Shown one piece after another: positions 38,776 to 50,546 of a stretch of 64,000 bases of DNA. Both the position numbers and the translations under genes were made by a program. Numbering within the stretch: position 1 is the stretch's first letter; each line of letters opens with the position of its first letter. The stretch is from Lumnitzera littorea (taxonomy: Eukaryota > Streptophyta > Magnoliopsida > Myrtales > Combretaceae): positions 6,648,985 through 6,712,984 of the forward strand of contig JAMXBB010000008.1 of the NCBI GenBank assembly GCA_024138015.1, given 5' to 3'. The notes under the pieces were generated by a model, which was not told the DNA's origin, made no database searches, and saw nothing but the letters and a program-made list of their open reading frames with translations.

Positions 38776-39230
38776 GCCTAACGTTAGTGTATATTGTTAG
38801 AATTATCTAGTGATAAATTTATAAAAAATACACATATGAATATATACTTATGAAATGTATAATTCGGAAAATATATACGCATGTATTTATGTATGTATAA
38901 GCACATACATATGTATAAGTAATTATATTTAGAGAAATTTGTATAAATATATGGAAACAAATATACGAGTACAAAATATGTGCAAGTAGGTACGTAGATA
39001 TTGTAGATTTATATGCGTAAATGTTAAAATAAAATACGATATATTAATTTTATCAAGAATTAATTTCCATATATAAAGAATAATTAAGGAAAGAAATTAA
39101 CTATTGAAAAACCGAGAATTAATTTCCATTAATAAACAATGACTTTATTTATTACATAGAAAATAAGAAAAGAAAAGGAAAAAAAAATGAAAGAAAACAC
39201 ATACAAAGGAAAAAAATAGTCATAAATTTC
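38776..39230. other. AT-rich intergenic
   Basis: Tata/gtat-rich low-complexity sequence. No feature was recognised. Confidence 0.5.
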
Positions 39231-39234
39231 ATCA

Positions 39235-40460
39235 AATGGTGTGAATAGAGAATTCAACGCTTGACCACCACTAAAACCAAGTGGAAGGGGCAAGGGTAGG
39301 TATTGAAAACCTCGCCAATCAAAATACGCTTATTGTTGAGTCCACATCTCATCTATCCTATTATGTTGCTTGTTTTGTTTGGCTAGAATATCAACAACAT
39401 CCCTCTCAATAGTCGTTACTCAGTTTTCAATGTTTCATACACTTCCTCGTATCTCTGTGAAGGTTCCCATCATTTGTTGTTGGTTGGTCATCATCATTCC
39501 AAATTGACTGAATAGTTCTTCCATGGTGAAAGCTTCGAGGTCTTGTTGTGGTTTTTGTCATCCTTAGCCTCTTGACCCCACGGGATAAGGTCATAATTGT
39601 CAATATCTAGTTATCCCCCTTAGCCTTCACTCCCACTCATATGTTCTTAGTGCTATCCCTACCTTATCTATTGATTAGTTTCCTCATCATGATGGAAGTG
39701 TAGTCTATTTTTCATCTCCATTAGGTTTAAGATAGATTTCGTCTTGTGTAATGCATGATTGTCTAGGCTAAAGCGGTTGGAGAGAAGAATAAACTTGATA
39801 AGTTAGCCATAACTTAAATGCTTGTCCCTTTACGAGAGCATACGAAGGAAGTAACTATTAGCAAAATGGCTAATGTTGACTGGTCTCCTTTCAACCATGC
39901 AAAAGAGTAAGAAAAGATCTTCTTTGCTAAAGAAATTTAATTTGTATTTGATTGCCAGGTAATTGAATTGGTGATTATGTGGTATAGGATTCGAGTGTAT
40001 GGTGAAAAATTGGTAGTGGTAAGATGTTTTAAATGTTGGACCTGTGTCTCATTTGGACATATTAGCTACTCAAAAACATGTAAAAATGCGGCTGACATAT
40101 CCCAAGCTGTTGGTATATGTGCAGCATCCCTACCGGGCCAATATAATAAATCATTGATGAAGTCTAAAGTGATTTCTAGGATTTGACCGAACATAAAAGT
40201 GGTGAGGAAGCCAACATCCCGATTCATTTCATGCAATGGTATGATGTCATCATTGGGATAGACTATACTAGAGGTTGCGTTGGAGTAAAACAATCGAACC
40301 AAATGGACATACATCCTATTCTCCAACTTTACTAATTCCAAAAATCCCGTCGCTTCAAGAGCACCCTAGAAGTCATAGATCTTGTTGAGCTCTTCAAAGT
40401 CATATGACTGGGTAGGGAAAACATTTCGAGTGTGGAATCCATCCATAAAGTGATGTCGCA
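39235..40460 (-). pseudogene. Retroelement-associated ORF relic (plant transposon protein family)
   Basis: The minus strand reads, in order from 40460 down: a region with 'VHLVRLFYSNA' and 'ITLDFINDLLYWPGRDAA' (open at 40066-40341), 'PYTRILYHIITNSI' near 39990, and 'MEELFSQFGMMMTNQQQ' near 39520. This matches the layout of the variable non-pol ORF carried by many plant gypsy-like elements ('putative plant transposon protein' domain, then a coiled-coil tail). Several stops interrupt it. The assignment is from motif memory, without alignment. Confidence 0.55.
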
Positions 40461-40857
40461 TTGGGGGGTAACTAGATGTACGGAGTAAGCCTCGACTGGA
40501 TCACTTAGGTAGGGAACTTAACTTTTTCTACACTTATGTCTAAGGGTTGCATTACTAACCTACCAGGCCTACCACAAACATACAATATGCCTACAATTCC
40601 TATTAACAACCTATAGAAGTGTAATATACCTATAACGCCATACCATAGCATTTCCTATTGTAGAAAAGCGCATCTAACATAGAGGATACGGCCACCTTCT
40701 ATAACCAGTGATAATTTTAGATAGAGTCAAGTGCATAATAAATATTTCCTTCGAGCTTATTGTTAAAGTTAGTGGAGAGAGAAACAATGGCTAATTGTTT
40801 GTTTGTGTTTTTTTACCAGGGAACAACAACTCCAACATAAACTTAATCTACCGATGC

Positions 40858-41028
40858 TCGTACAGATTCCAGTTCTACCCATCGCGTAGCTAGATCCTCT
40901 GGTAGAAGAAGGAAACATAGAAAGCATATTGTTAGATGCTGGCAGTACATGCTAATATAAGAAGATGGTGCAACCGCTTATTGCATGACCTCTAAAAATA
41001 TACTAATCGGAAAATCCAAGTTTGATAT
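40858..41028 (+). pseudogene. hAT transposase N-terminus, first half of the BED zinc finger
   Basis: The plus frame reads a serine/basic leader, then 'GRRRKHRKHIVRCWQYMLI', a stop, and 'EDGATAYCMTSKNILIGKSKF'. This is the first half of a BED finger (basic stretch, Trp, first Cys, with the second Cys changed to Ser). It stops where the gypsy LTR begins, and the second half (TGHLRQHL) resumes at 47030. Confidence 0.7.
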
Positions 41029-41835
41029 TGATAGGAATCAACCCTCTGGACCGATCACAAGACGCCGAGCTAGAGGACTTTAAGGGTTCATACAGAAAAT
41101 ACTAGCTCTAAGCCATGGTCAAGATAGGGACCCCTATCCCGATCTGACCTCCTACCGACTTGTCTCTCAAATCCTCATGTATGTCCAACATGCTCCTGCC
41201 CAACAACAAAGTCCTACCCAACAACAAAGTCCTAATCCAAAAGATAGCCCCAAACTAGCCAAGCTAAGCTACCGACCTGACCCACTAGCGTCTGACTTCA
41301 AGATAGCTAACCTTTTTGCCAAGCTGATTGACTCTAGACCCAATCTAGATCAGGTCGGCCCCTGACTCTTAGTACTTCCTGCTTTTGCCTATGTATCATA
41401 TTCTTGACATACAGCCATCAAGTGACACGTATCTTCTGACACAACATTCTAAAATAATTCTTTCCTTTCCGTATCGGATATTTTTTGTCCTTTTTACCCC
41501 TTTTTAGTATGATTAATGTAACATAATTGTAAAATATCCTTTTGTCTTTTCATACGTAGACAATGATCTAACTCTTAATACAAAATTATTCTCTTTGAGC
41601 AACCTTAATGTTCTCGTTATTGTTTAGCTCTTATCTATTCCCTTTAGCAAGAAGTAGTGGCGAGTGACCCTTCAATTTAGACCGGTATGTCACATTTAGT
41701 GGATTATTAGTCAAGTGGGATCAAGTGGTGTCATATCCATTCGGTAGCTGCTCGGACTTTGCTAACATTTTTCTTATTTATTTTGGTTCATTCGTTATGG
41801 TGCTCCTCCGTGTATCCGACCTTAGAGACACATCA
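41029..41835 (+). repeat. Gypsy 5' LTR with internal deletion
   Basis: 807 bp against 842 bp for the partner. It carries a 17-bp duplication ('caacaacaaagtcctac' twice near 41205). It lacks 51 bp present in LTR2 at about 46698-46748, the segment that holds the TATA box. Confidence 0.9.
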
Positions 41836-41842
41836 GCTTCAC

Positions 41843-41856
41843 TGGTATCTGAGTAC
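41843..41856 (+). other. Gypsy primer-binding site
   Basis: TGGTATCTGAGTAC lies 7 bases after LTR1. It resembles TGGTATCAGAGC, the initiator-Met tRNA complement, with changes. Confidence 0.75.
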
Positions 41857-41879
41857 AGTTCCATAAGGGAGTGTGTAAA

Positions 41880-42830
41880 GTTGCTAGATGAAGATTGGAG
41901 TTAGAGGAGATTAAGGAAGATGACAAAGAGATTGAGGTCGAAGAGTTTGGTGGAGAAGAAGTTGATTATTACTAAACATAGGGACGGGGATGCCGAGTTC
42001 CTTGAGGGCTAGACAATATTAAGGTGCAAATCCTGCCCTTGGGTGGAAGTGGAGATACAAATAAGTACTTGGAGTGAGAAGAGAAGGTCAAGAAAGTATT
42101 TGAGTGTTATGGGTATGAAAATGCAGTGAAGGTCCAACTTGTTGCATTGGAATTTATTGAATACGCTACCATGTGGTAGAAGAATCTGAATGCCGTCAGA
42201 GCTAGAGATAAGAGACGAGGTATCAAAACGTGGGATGAGATGAAAAGGTTGTCAAGAGGTAGATTTGTACTTGAAACCTACTTGTAAGATACGTTTGCAA
42301 AATTACAAGAGTTTCGCTAAGAGAGCCGATCTGTTGATGACTATATCAAGGAATTCCAGATGCTTATGATCCAAGCTGACGTAGAAAAGCTAGAAACATG
42401 CACTGTATCGAGGTTTATTTCTAGAATCATATTTGAAATTTGCAATATTGTGGAAGTACAGAGATTTTATACCTTAGATAAGGCCATTAAGATAGCGTAG
42501 AGGGTCAAAAAGTAGAGGAGAAATGTTCCGTGTTGACCTGGGCGAACATTCTCCAAAGCTCCCATATTACTTCGAGTTGTTCAAGCCGACTCGAGGAGGT
42601 TATACCAAGCCGAGGAAAGGAATGACCGACTTGAGTAACGCTAAACAGACCGGTAAGGTCGAGCAGGACAGTTGAGCTGACCTGAGGCTAGGTTGACCTC
42701 GAGAACCTATGAGAAAGGCTAACCATCCAGATGGAAGACCAACGAGGTGAAGTGTTTTAAATGCTTAGGCTTTAGACACTTGGCCACTGAATGTCCAAAC
42801 CGGCGTGTCATGGTACTCTGAAGAGACATG
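41880..42830 (+). pseudogene. Gypsy gag with CCHC knuckle, broken
   Basis: Gag phrases include 'EFIEYATMWWKNL'-like and 'SVDDYIKEFQML' near 42330-42360. A zinc knuckle 'CFKCLGFRHLATEC' (C-x2-C-x4-H-x4-C) follows at about 42750-42795. Several stops interrupt the frame. Confidence 0.8.
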
Positions 42831-43019
42831 GTGGATAGTACTGACGAGAGTGACCCCAAGGAAGAAGAAAATGTTAGAGAACCCAAGGTAGAAGAGGAAG
42901 AGGAAACTTGTATCTATGTTGACTAAGGAGAAGTAATGGCCCTAGCTCTGAGGTGAGTTCTGAGTTCCCTGTTGAACTTTGAGGAGGACTAGAGAGAGAA
43001 CCTATTCCATATCAAGTGT

Positions 43020-43277
43020 ACCATAAGAGGCCAACTATGCACAATTATTATGGATGGAGGAAGTTGTACTAATGTCGTTGCACATTCCTTCGTACAGAGG
43101 TTGGGTTTGTCGACCTCAAAGCATCCTAAACCCTACAAGCTATATTGGCTTCATGATAAGGGTGCTTTACATGTAATTGAACAATTGACCATACTATTCA
43201 ATGTTGGGAACGTATACAAAGATGAAGTAGTGTGTGATGTCATCCCTATGGGAGCTTCACATCTACTACTTAGATGA
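43020..43277 (+). pseudogene. Gypsy aspartic protease, nearly intact fragment
   Basis: Active site 'IIMDGGSCTNVVAHSFV', the DGGSCTN variant found in one group of plant gypsy elements. The frame is open from 43050 to 43277 and ends 'LLLR' where LLGRPW is expected, so the C-terminal motif is damaged. Confidence 0.85.
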
Positions 43278-43689
43278 CCTTAGTTGTTCAGCCGACGTAT
43301 CACTCACGACGAGTATAAGAACACTTATGCCTTTGTCAAGGATGGAAGGAAGATTGTGTTGCAACTCCTAACTCCGTTACAAGTGAATGAGGCTCATAAC
43401 TAACTCACTTGAGCTAGTAAGAAGAAAGCTTTGGTGATAAGCTGAAGAGAGCTCCGATTTGCTGAGAAAGTTGATAAACCGATGTTCTTATTGATTAGGA
43501 GACTTATGGAGATGAGGGAATTACAGAATGTTGTAGAAGAGATTCAAAGCTTACTAAATGAGTTTTTTGACTTGTTTCCGGAAGAACGACCCAAAGGATT
43601 GCCACCAGTCCAAAGCACAGAGCATTGTATCGATCTATAGCTAGACGTTACCTTGCTAAATTGACCTGCATACAGATGAACCCTGAGTA

Positions 43690-44452
43690 AGCTGCCGGGC
43701 TGAAAAAATAGGTAAATGAACTCATTGAGCGAGGATATGTAAAGGAGAGCATGAGTCCTTGTGCTGTACCAACTCTACTCATCCTGAAGAAGGATGGATC
43801 ATGGTGTATGTGCATCGACAGCCGGGCAATTAATAGAATTACTATCAAGTACAGATACCCGATACTGATACTTAATGACATGTTAGATGAGCTTCATGGT
43901 GTAAGCATATTTTCAAAGATTAATCTGTGAAGTGGCTACCATCAGATTCCTATGAGATCAGGGGATGAGTGGAAGGCTGGCTTTAAGACTAGGTATGGAC
44001 TCTACGAATGGTTGGTTATATTGTTCGAACTTATTAACGTACCGAGCACATTCATGAGGTTAATGAACTATGTGATGCGCCCTCTGATTGGAAGATGTGT
44101 GGTTGTATATTTTGATGACATATTGGTATATAGTACCGACCTGAACGACCATGTTCAACATCTTTGCGAAGTATTTGACATTTTGTGTGCTAAGAAGTTG
44201 CATGGGAATGTAAAGAAATGGATGTTTTGCCAGAGAGAAGTGATATTCCTAGGGTTTATAGTGTTAGGAGAAGGAATCCGAGCAAATCAGGAAAAGATCC
44301 GAGCTATTCTAGAATGGCCAATGTTGAAGAATGTCACTAAGGTCCGAAGTTTCCATAGCCTAGCTTCTTTCTATAGGCGATTTATTAAGGACTTCAGTAT
44401 AATAGTCATCTTATTGACCGAGTTGACAAAGAAGAATGAAGAGTTAAAGTAG
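43690..44452 (+). pseudogene. Gypsy reverse transcriptase, one large open piece
   Basis: Upstream 'GYVKESMSPCAVPTLLILKK' and 'CIDSRAINRITIKYRYP' are followed, after a stop, by the open frame 43952-44452 with 'GLYEWLVILFELINVPSTFM' and the catalytic 'VVYFDDILVYS'. The YFDD aspartates are kept. The C-terminal 'FYRRFIKDFS' motif is present. Confidence 0.9.
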
Positions 44453-44489
44453 AGCGATCGAGTTGAGCGAAGCTTCAGGGAAATCAAGG

Positions 44490-44880
44490 AGAGCTCACCT
44501 CGACCCCTGTCCTATCACTACCTAATTATGACAAGCCCTTCGAATTGGAGTGTGACGCATTGAAAGTTGGAATTGGTGTTGTCCTGATGCAAGAACGATG
44601 ACCTATCGTTTACCATAGTGAGAAATTGAGTGGCTTAACCCCAAACTATTCTATGTACAAGAAGGAGGGAGTTATACTCCTTTTTTCCTACTGCTACGAG
44701 AGTTTGTTATTTACATTAACCATGAATCATTGAAGCATATGAGGAGTCAAAACAAGCTTTCAAAGAGGTAAGCCAAATGGTTAGAATTCATCGAATGGCT
44801 TTTGTACGTCATTTGGCACAAGAAGGGGAGTGCAAACGTAGTTGCCAATGTTTTGTCACGACGACAAACTTTGCTGACCG
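44490..44880 (+). pseudogene. Gypsy RNase H, broken
   Basis: It includes 'FELECDALKVGIGVVLMQ' and 'VYHSEKLSGLTPNYSMYKKE'. The first catalytic Asp is kept. Stops and frameshifts follow. Confidence 0.75.
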
Positions 44881-45049
44881 CTTTGTAGACAAAATTATTG
44901 AGATTCTTACTCATCACAGAGCATTATGCTGTTGATCCTCACTTTGGTCCCATTGTTGAACAGTGTCGAGCAAAGGTGGTTGTTAAAGGATATTATTTCA
45001 AGGGCGGCTATCTATTTAAGGACTGCAGGCTATGTATTCCAAATTGCTC

Positions 45050-46199
45050 TATAGGAGAACTATTGGTCTAGGAAGCTTACAGCGGTGGACTTTCAGGCCA
45101 TTTTGGGGAGGTTAAAACAACCAATCTATTAAAGGAGAATTTTTACTAGCCAAGCTTGGTCAAAGATGTCCATAAGGTAATTGGTCGTTGTGAAGTATGT
45201 AAGCGCGCTAAGGGGAAGAGAAAACCTCATGGAGAGTACATGCCTCTATCAACGCCTACCTTACCATGGGCCTACCTTAACATAAACTTTGTCCTAGGGG
45301 TGACCTAGACACCCAAAGGAAAAGATCCTATCTTTATTGTACTAGACCACTTTAGCAAGATGACACACTTCATTCCGTGCCATTGGACTAACGATGCATT
45401 AAATATTACTGATTTGTTTTTACAGGAGATTATCAAACTATATAGAGTACCGTAGGGGATTGTCCCAAATCGGGATACAAAATTCTTAAGCTATTTTTGG
45501 AAAACTCTTTAGAGAAGACTTAGGATTAAACTCGTATTCAGCTTTAGCAGTCACTTTCAGACTAATGGCTAGACTAAAGTGGTAAACAGGATGCTAGGTA
45601 ATCTGCTCAGAGTTGTTGTAGGAAAGAACCCACGGGATTGAGATCTGTGCTTACTCGTTGTGGAGTTCACATACAACCGAACTGTCTATAACATTACTAG
45701 GAAGACCCCATTCGAGGTTATCTATAGCCTTAACCCTACCATTCCCCTAGACATGATCGGCACCCTAATAGCTACTAAAGAAAGTCAATCCGGAATGGAT
45801 CAAGCCTAAGAATTGCATGAGCTACACCAGTTTGTTATGAGGAAGATCGCCAAGTTCAATAAGAGATAATAAGAGATTGGTAGCCGAGGCTACTGAACTA
45901 TTTCCTTCTAGCCAGGAGACTTAGTATGGATTCACCTTAACTGAAAGCGATTTCTGCACTTAAGACAAAATAAACTATCTCCTTGAGCTGACGGCCATTC
46001 AAGGTCCTGAAGAAGATTAACTACAACGATACTAGATCGAGTTGCCTGATGACTATTGTGTCTCCTCTACCTTTAATGTGTCCGATTTGATTCCCCACCA
46101 ACCAAAAGAAGACCCTATGAGCACCTTAGAAGAACGAGCAAAAATCGCTTTAGATTTGAGAACAAATCTCTTCGACCTCCAGGCAAATGATAGGAATTA
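45050..46199 (+). pseudogene. Gypsy integrase and polyprotein tail, broken
   Basis: Zinc-binding 'VIGRCEVCKRAKG' near 45175, 'DPIFIVLDHFSKMTHFIPC' near 45320-45380 and 'TPFEVIY' near 45710 mark the integrase core. The tail 'ALDLRTNLFDLQANDRN' runs into LTR2 and ends at a stop just inside it. Many stops. Confidence 0.75.
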
Positions 46200-47029
46200 A
46201 CCTCCTGGATCAATCACAAGAGGCTAAACTAGAGGACTTTAACGGCTTGCACGGAAAATACTAGCTCTAAGCCATAGTTGAGACAAGGACTCCCATCCTG
46301 ATCCGACCTCCTACTGACCTATCTCTCATATCCTCATGTATGTCTAATATGCTTTTGCCCAACAGCGAAGTCCTGATTCAGAAGATAGTCTCGAACTAGT
46401 CAAGCTAAGCTACCAACCTAACCCATTGGCATCTGACTTCAAGACAGCTAACCTTTTTACTAGGCTAATTGATTCCGGACCTGATCCAGATCAGGTCAGC
46501 CCCTGACTCCCAGCATTTCCTACTTTTACTTGTGTATCATACTCCTGACGTATAGCCATCAAGTAATACGTACCTTCTGACACAACATTCTAGAATAATT
46601 CTTTCCTTTTCGTACTGGATATTCTTTGTCCTTTTTACCTCTTTTTAGTATGATTGATGTAACACAATTGTAAAATACCATTTTGTCTTTTCACACGTGT
46701 AAAATAATCCTAGTAGGCAAGTATATAAACCCCTACTTTCCTTACACACAGAAAATGATCTAACTCTTAATACAGAATTATTCTCTTTAAGCAACCTTAG
46801 TGTTTTCGTTATTGTTCAGCTCTTATCTATTCCTTTTAGCTAAGAGTAGTGGCGAGTAACCCTTCAGTTTGGACCAATGTGTCACATCCGACGGATTGTT
46901 AGCCGAGTGAGATTGAGTGTTGTGTCATATCCATTCGGTAGTTACTCAGACTTTGCTAACCCTTTTCCTATTTATTTTGGTTCGTTCATTGTAGTGCTCT
47001 TTCGTATGTCTGACCCCAGAGACGCATCA
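46188..47029 (+). repeat. Gypsy 3' LTR
   Basis: It aligns with 41029-41835 along its whole length. It keeps 'gtatataaacccc' (TATA, about 46720), which LTR1 lacks. Confidence 0.9.
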
Positions 47030-48990
47030 AGTACGGGCCATTTGAGACAGCATCTAGAAATGCATGAGAAGAAAGGTTTGACATTGGTGAAGGTTGATGA
47101 AAGACGGGACAAGATAGCATCTGGTTCCAACAACCTTGATGACTTCGTTTTCAATAATGTGGATGCACGAGAGGATCTTGTGCAAATGATGGCTATTACA
47201 AGTATATCCTTCTACACAGTCGGGCATCCTTACTTTGGAAGGTGGGCGACACAAAAGTTACAGCTTTGTTACCAATATGCAGGTTGATAGACCTTGAAAA
47301 CAGATACAGTCACAGTTTATAACAAAATGCGATAGGCTTTAATGGAAGAATTCTCGAGCCATCCAAACAAGTATGTAATCTACTTGCTTGCCTTCATAAT
47401 CTTAAATTACATTTTTCTATTTCTCGTCAAACGTATGATTGCATTGGTTTTATGCCTTTCTGCAACGTCTCCTTTACTTTTGACATTTAGAAATCATTAG
47501 TGACTGCCATAAACAATAGTTACATGTATGTCATGGCATACTGGATCGACAATGAGTGGTTGGTCTAAAAACGAATAATAGCATTCATTTTTTTTCCCGA
47601 GTCTCATATAGGGTAAGCAATTTCTAGCAACATCATTGACATTGCTCAATCATATAACATCCAAAGAGTTTCCAACGTCAGTTTCGACAATGCCTCTAAT
47701 AATATAGCTTTAGTCTGACACTTGAAGAGTACCTTTAGTCTAATCTACGATGTCAACTTATTCCATATATGATGTGTCTGCCACATGTACAACTTGGTAG
47801 TGAATACTGGTCTCAAGGGTTATGGTTTGAACCTTCACCTAGCACGAATCCAATGTGCAATAAATGCCATGCATGCTTCTAAGAGAAAGCTCGTAGAGTT
47901 TTTACAAATCTGTACAACCAACGGAGATAACAATGATCAGCAAATTCCACCTTTAGACTGTACAACAAGGTATAATTCGACTTACAAGATGCTTTCACAT
48001 ACATATAAGATGAGGGTCGATTTGTAGACGTTCTATAACTATATGGTAATTACTAATCCTGATATTACCCCAAGTTCGATGATAAATCGTGATTGGAAGC
48101 TATGCAAGAGGATGAAGGCAATGTTGAGGGCCTTCTTAACGGTAATAGAAAAACTGTTTGGATTGTACCATCCGACGAGCAATCTCATTCTCCCCAACTT
48201 GGTTGACATTTTGGATGTATTGCAACAATACTGAAGTGTTCCCATCCTACACTTTACTATTCAGGGTATGGTTTAGAAACTCAGGGATTATTTCGTATCA
48301 TTTCCTTATCTCTTTTACGTGGCTACTACATTAGATCCAAGGTATAAATTTTTCTACCAACGGTGGCCTCCTTAAAGAGTTCTATTGGAGTGTTAGGATT
48401 TAGAATGCTAAGTATCATGTAGCTACACTTGATTCAGAAGCACAAACCATGCTAAAAACTTTGTATACCTTTCATGGGCTAAGGATTCATAATTCACTCT
48501 AGCCAGTACAGCCTAGCAGTCATGTACTTAGTAAGCGAAGTAAACAAATTATAAGAAGTAGTAGAGATCCAGGGAGCACCTTCGATTTTAGCGGTGAATT
48601 TGAAGAGTTGCTGGTTTATGAGGTACAATGATAGATGGAAACGTAAGAGGAAGATTACCTTGTTCTCTCTTAGTGGTCTGATAAGGTGCACATGATATTG
48701 ATCCTTTCCTAGTGGTTCGTAACATTCTAGTACCTCCAGCTTTAACAATCCCTTCCGAGTCGGCTTTCCGTTTGGGTAGACGACTCCTTAATCCCCAATG
48801 CCTTTTGATGTATCCGGAAACCATTGAAGCCTGCATATGCTTCAGGGATTGGGCTGATGCATAAACATGCGAACAAGGAGATCATCCATACACATGGTTT
48901 CTTGGTAATGAGAGTGATACGAGGTTAAGTTGTTTAGATGAAGCATTGGGCATTGTCTCAAGTGAGGATGGATGGTGGGGACGATGATTG
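47030..48990 (+). pseudogene. hAT transposase relic, downstream part
   Basis: It resumes the BED finger as 'STGHLRQHLEMHEKKG'. Next comes a transposase core with 'SVSTMPLIIEL' near 47680 (usual VDNASANN region, decayed), 'MYNLVVNTGLKGYG' at 47785, 'LDCTTRYNSTYKML' near 47955, 'DWKLCKRMKAMLRAF' near 48095 and 'ATTLDPRYKFFYQRW' near 48325. The C-terminal dimerisation part 'SAFRLGRRLLNP' and 'TIEACICFRDWA' is near 48760-48860. This is an Ac/Tam3-like order. Stops and shifts throughout make it a pseudogene. Terminal inverted repeats were not found. Confidence 0.85.
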
Positions 48991-49049
48991 ACTTGCTTTT
49001 TTTTAGGATTTTTAGATCTTTTTTTCTTCTCCTTTTGTAAATTCTAGTG

Positions 49050-50100
49050 GCCTATAGTAAAATTTCACTTATACTATGAAATTTTGTTAAGGATAACATC
49101 GTATGATGATCTCCTCCAATTTACTTTCATTATAGATGGATGATCTTAGGGAAAAAAAAAATTAATGATATTAAACCTTTTAATATATGAAATATATATA
49201 TATATATATACATTTTTCAATTAAGAAATAACATTTGAAATTTTGAATACATCATGATGAATTGAACAGTTTTTTAAAAAAAGGCAACAATTGATTAAAT
49301 TATATTACATATTTNTAGAGTAGAATTTCACTTATACCATGAAATTTTGTTAATTATAACGTCGTATGATGACCTCCTCCAATTTACTTTTATTACAGAT
49401 GGATGATCTTAGGAATTTTTTTTTTTTTATGATATCAAACCTTTTAATATATGAAAAAAAAAATGAATACATTTTTTAATTAAGAAATAACATTTGAAAA
49501 TTTGAAAACATCATGGTGAATTGAATGGTTTAAAAAAAAGGGTAACAACTGATTAAATTATATTAAATATCAATATTTGCTAATTAGGTAATTTGTTTAT
49601 TCAGTAATTTACTATTTACTAAATAATTTACATAATATATTAAAAAAATTAGTGTGCATTCATTAAATAATTTATTTTTTATTGACTAATTTATTATTTA
49701 TTAAATATTTTGTTATTCATTGAACAATTTATTATTTACTGGATAATTTATTACTCATTGAATTATTTATTATTTNGAAATAACAATTGAAATTTTGAAT
49801 ACATCATAGTGAATTGAATGGTTTAAGAAAAAAGGTAACAACTGATTATATTATATTAAATATCAATATTTGCTAATTAGGTAATTTGTTTATTTAATAA
49901 TTTACTATTTACTAAATAATTTACATAATATATTAAAAAAATTATTGTAAATTATTATTTACCAAATAATTTATTATTCATTAAATAGTTTAGTATTTAT
50001 TAAATATTTTGTTATTCATTGAACAATTTATTATTTACTAGATAATTTATTACTCATTGAATAATTTGTTATTTATTTAAAAATTATTACTTATTCAATA
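49050..50100 (+). repeat. Three overlapping AT-rich direct duplications separated by N bases
   Basis: Copy A (49050-49314) is repeated as the start of copy B (49316-49775), and the middle of B is repeated in copy C (49777-50100). One N occurs at each junction (49315, 49776). Copies differ by roughly 5-10%. Confidence 0.85.
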
Positions 50101-50345
50101 AATTATTATTAATAAATAATTTATCAATATTTAAATATTTTCTTTACTATAATAACCTGCTATTTAGTAAATACTGTATTTACTTATTAAATAATTTATT
50201 TTCCATTACATAATTTATTATTTACTAAATATTTTACTATTCATTGAACAATTTATTATTAACTGAATAATTTATTACTCATTCAAAAAATTATTATTTA
50301 TTAAATAATTTATTATTTAGATAATTAATTCATTAAAAAGTTTAC
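50101..50345 (+). repeat. aataattta low-complexity sequence
   Basis: Degenerate repeats of 'ataatttattatttactaa' continue beyond copy C. Confidence 0.7.
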
Positions 50346-50359
50346 ATTATCTATAATAA

Positions 50360-50546
50360 ATACAAGTCCACACGTATTACCTGCATGTATATGTGCTCGT
50401 GTTTGGGTGGCCCAATTAATTATTGTGCCTAGCATAGTCCTAATGTGCTCATGCTTCTAGATTTTTTCACATGCCGGTGCTTGGATAACCCAAGCATGAG
50501 CTCATGCGTACTCGGTTCATGTGCTTGAAGCTACTTCCCACCCCTA
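50360..50546 (-). mobile_element. hAT-like miniature element end, inserted in a LINE
   Basis: Read on the minus strand it starts TAGGGGTGGGAAGTAGCTTC and is rich in 'gctcatg' and 'cacatg' motifs, like 37632. It directly interrupts the LINE RT frame. Its other end was not found. Confidence 0.55.

Larger units (their letters stand above)
41029..47029 (+). mobile_element. Ty3/gypsy retrotransposon inserted in the hAT gene
   Basis: A complete, decayed gypsy element of 6.0 kb. It has two LTRs starting TGATAGG and ending CATCA, a primer-binding site after LTR1, and gag, protease, RT, RNase H and integrase in gypsy order. The flanking 5-mers are GATAT (41024-41028) and AGTAC (47030-47034). Both derive from GGTAC by G-to-A or C-to-T transitions only, and GGTAC would restore the usual glycine-threonine of the hAT finger. 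Confidence 0.85.

Noticed and set aside
47785..48234. Open hAT segments as a possible domesticated gene
   Set aside because: Stops and frameshifts lie before, between and after them, and the BED finger is split.
37632..50546. Opposed TAGGGGTGG ends at 37632 and 50546 as one giant hAT element
   Set aside because: The outer 8-mers (ccttaaat, catcaaat) do not match, and unrelated elements lie between. Two separate truncated elements are more likely.
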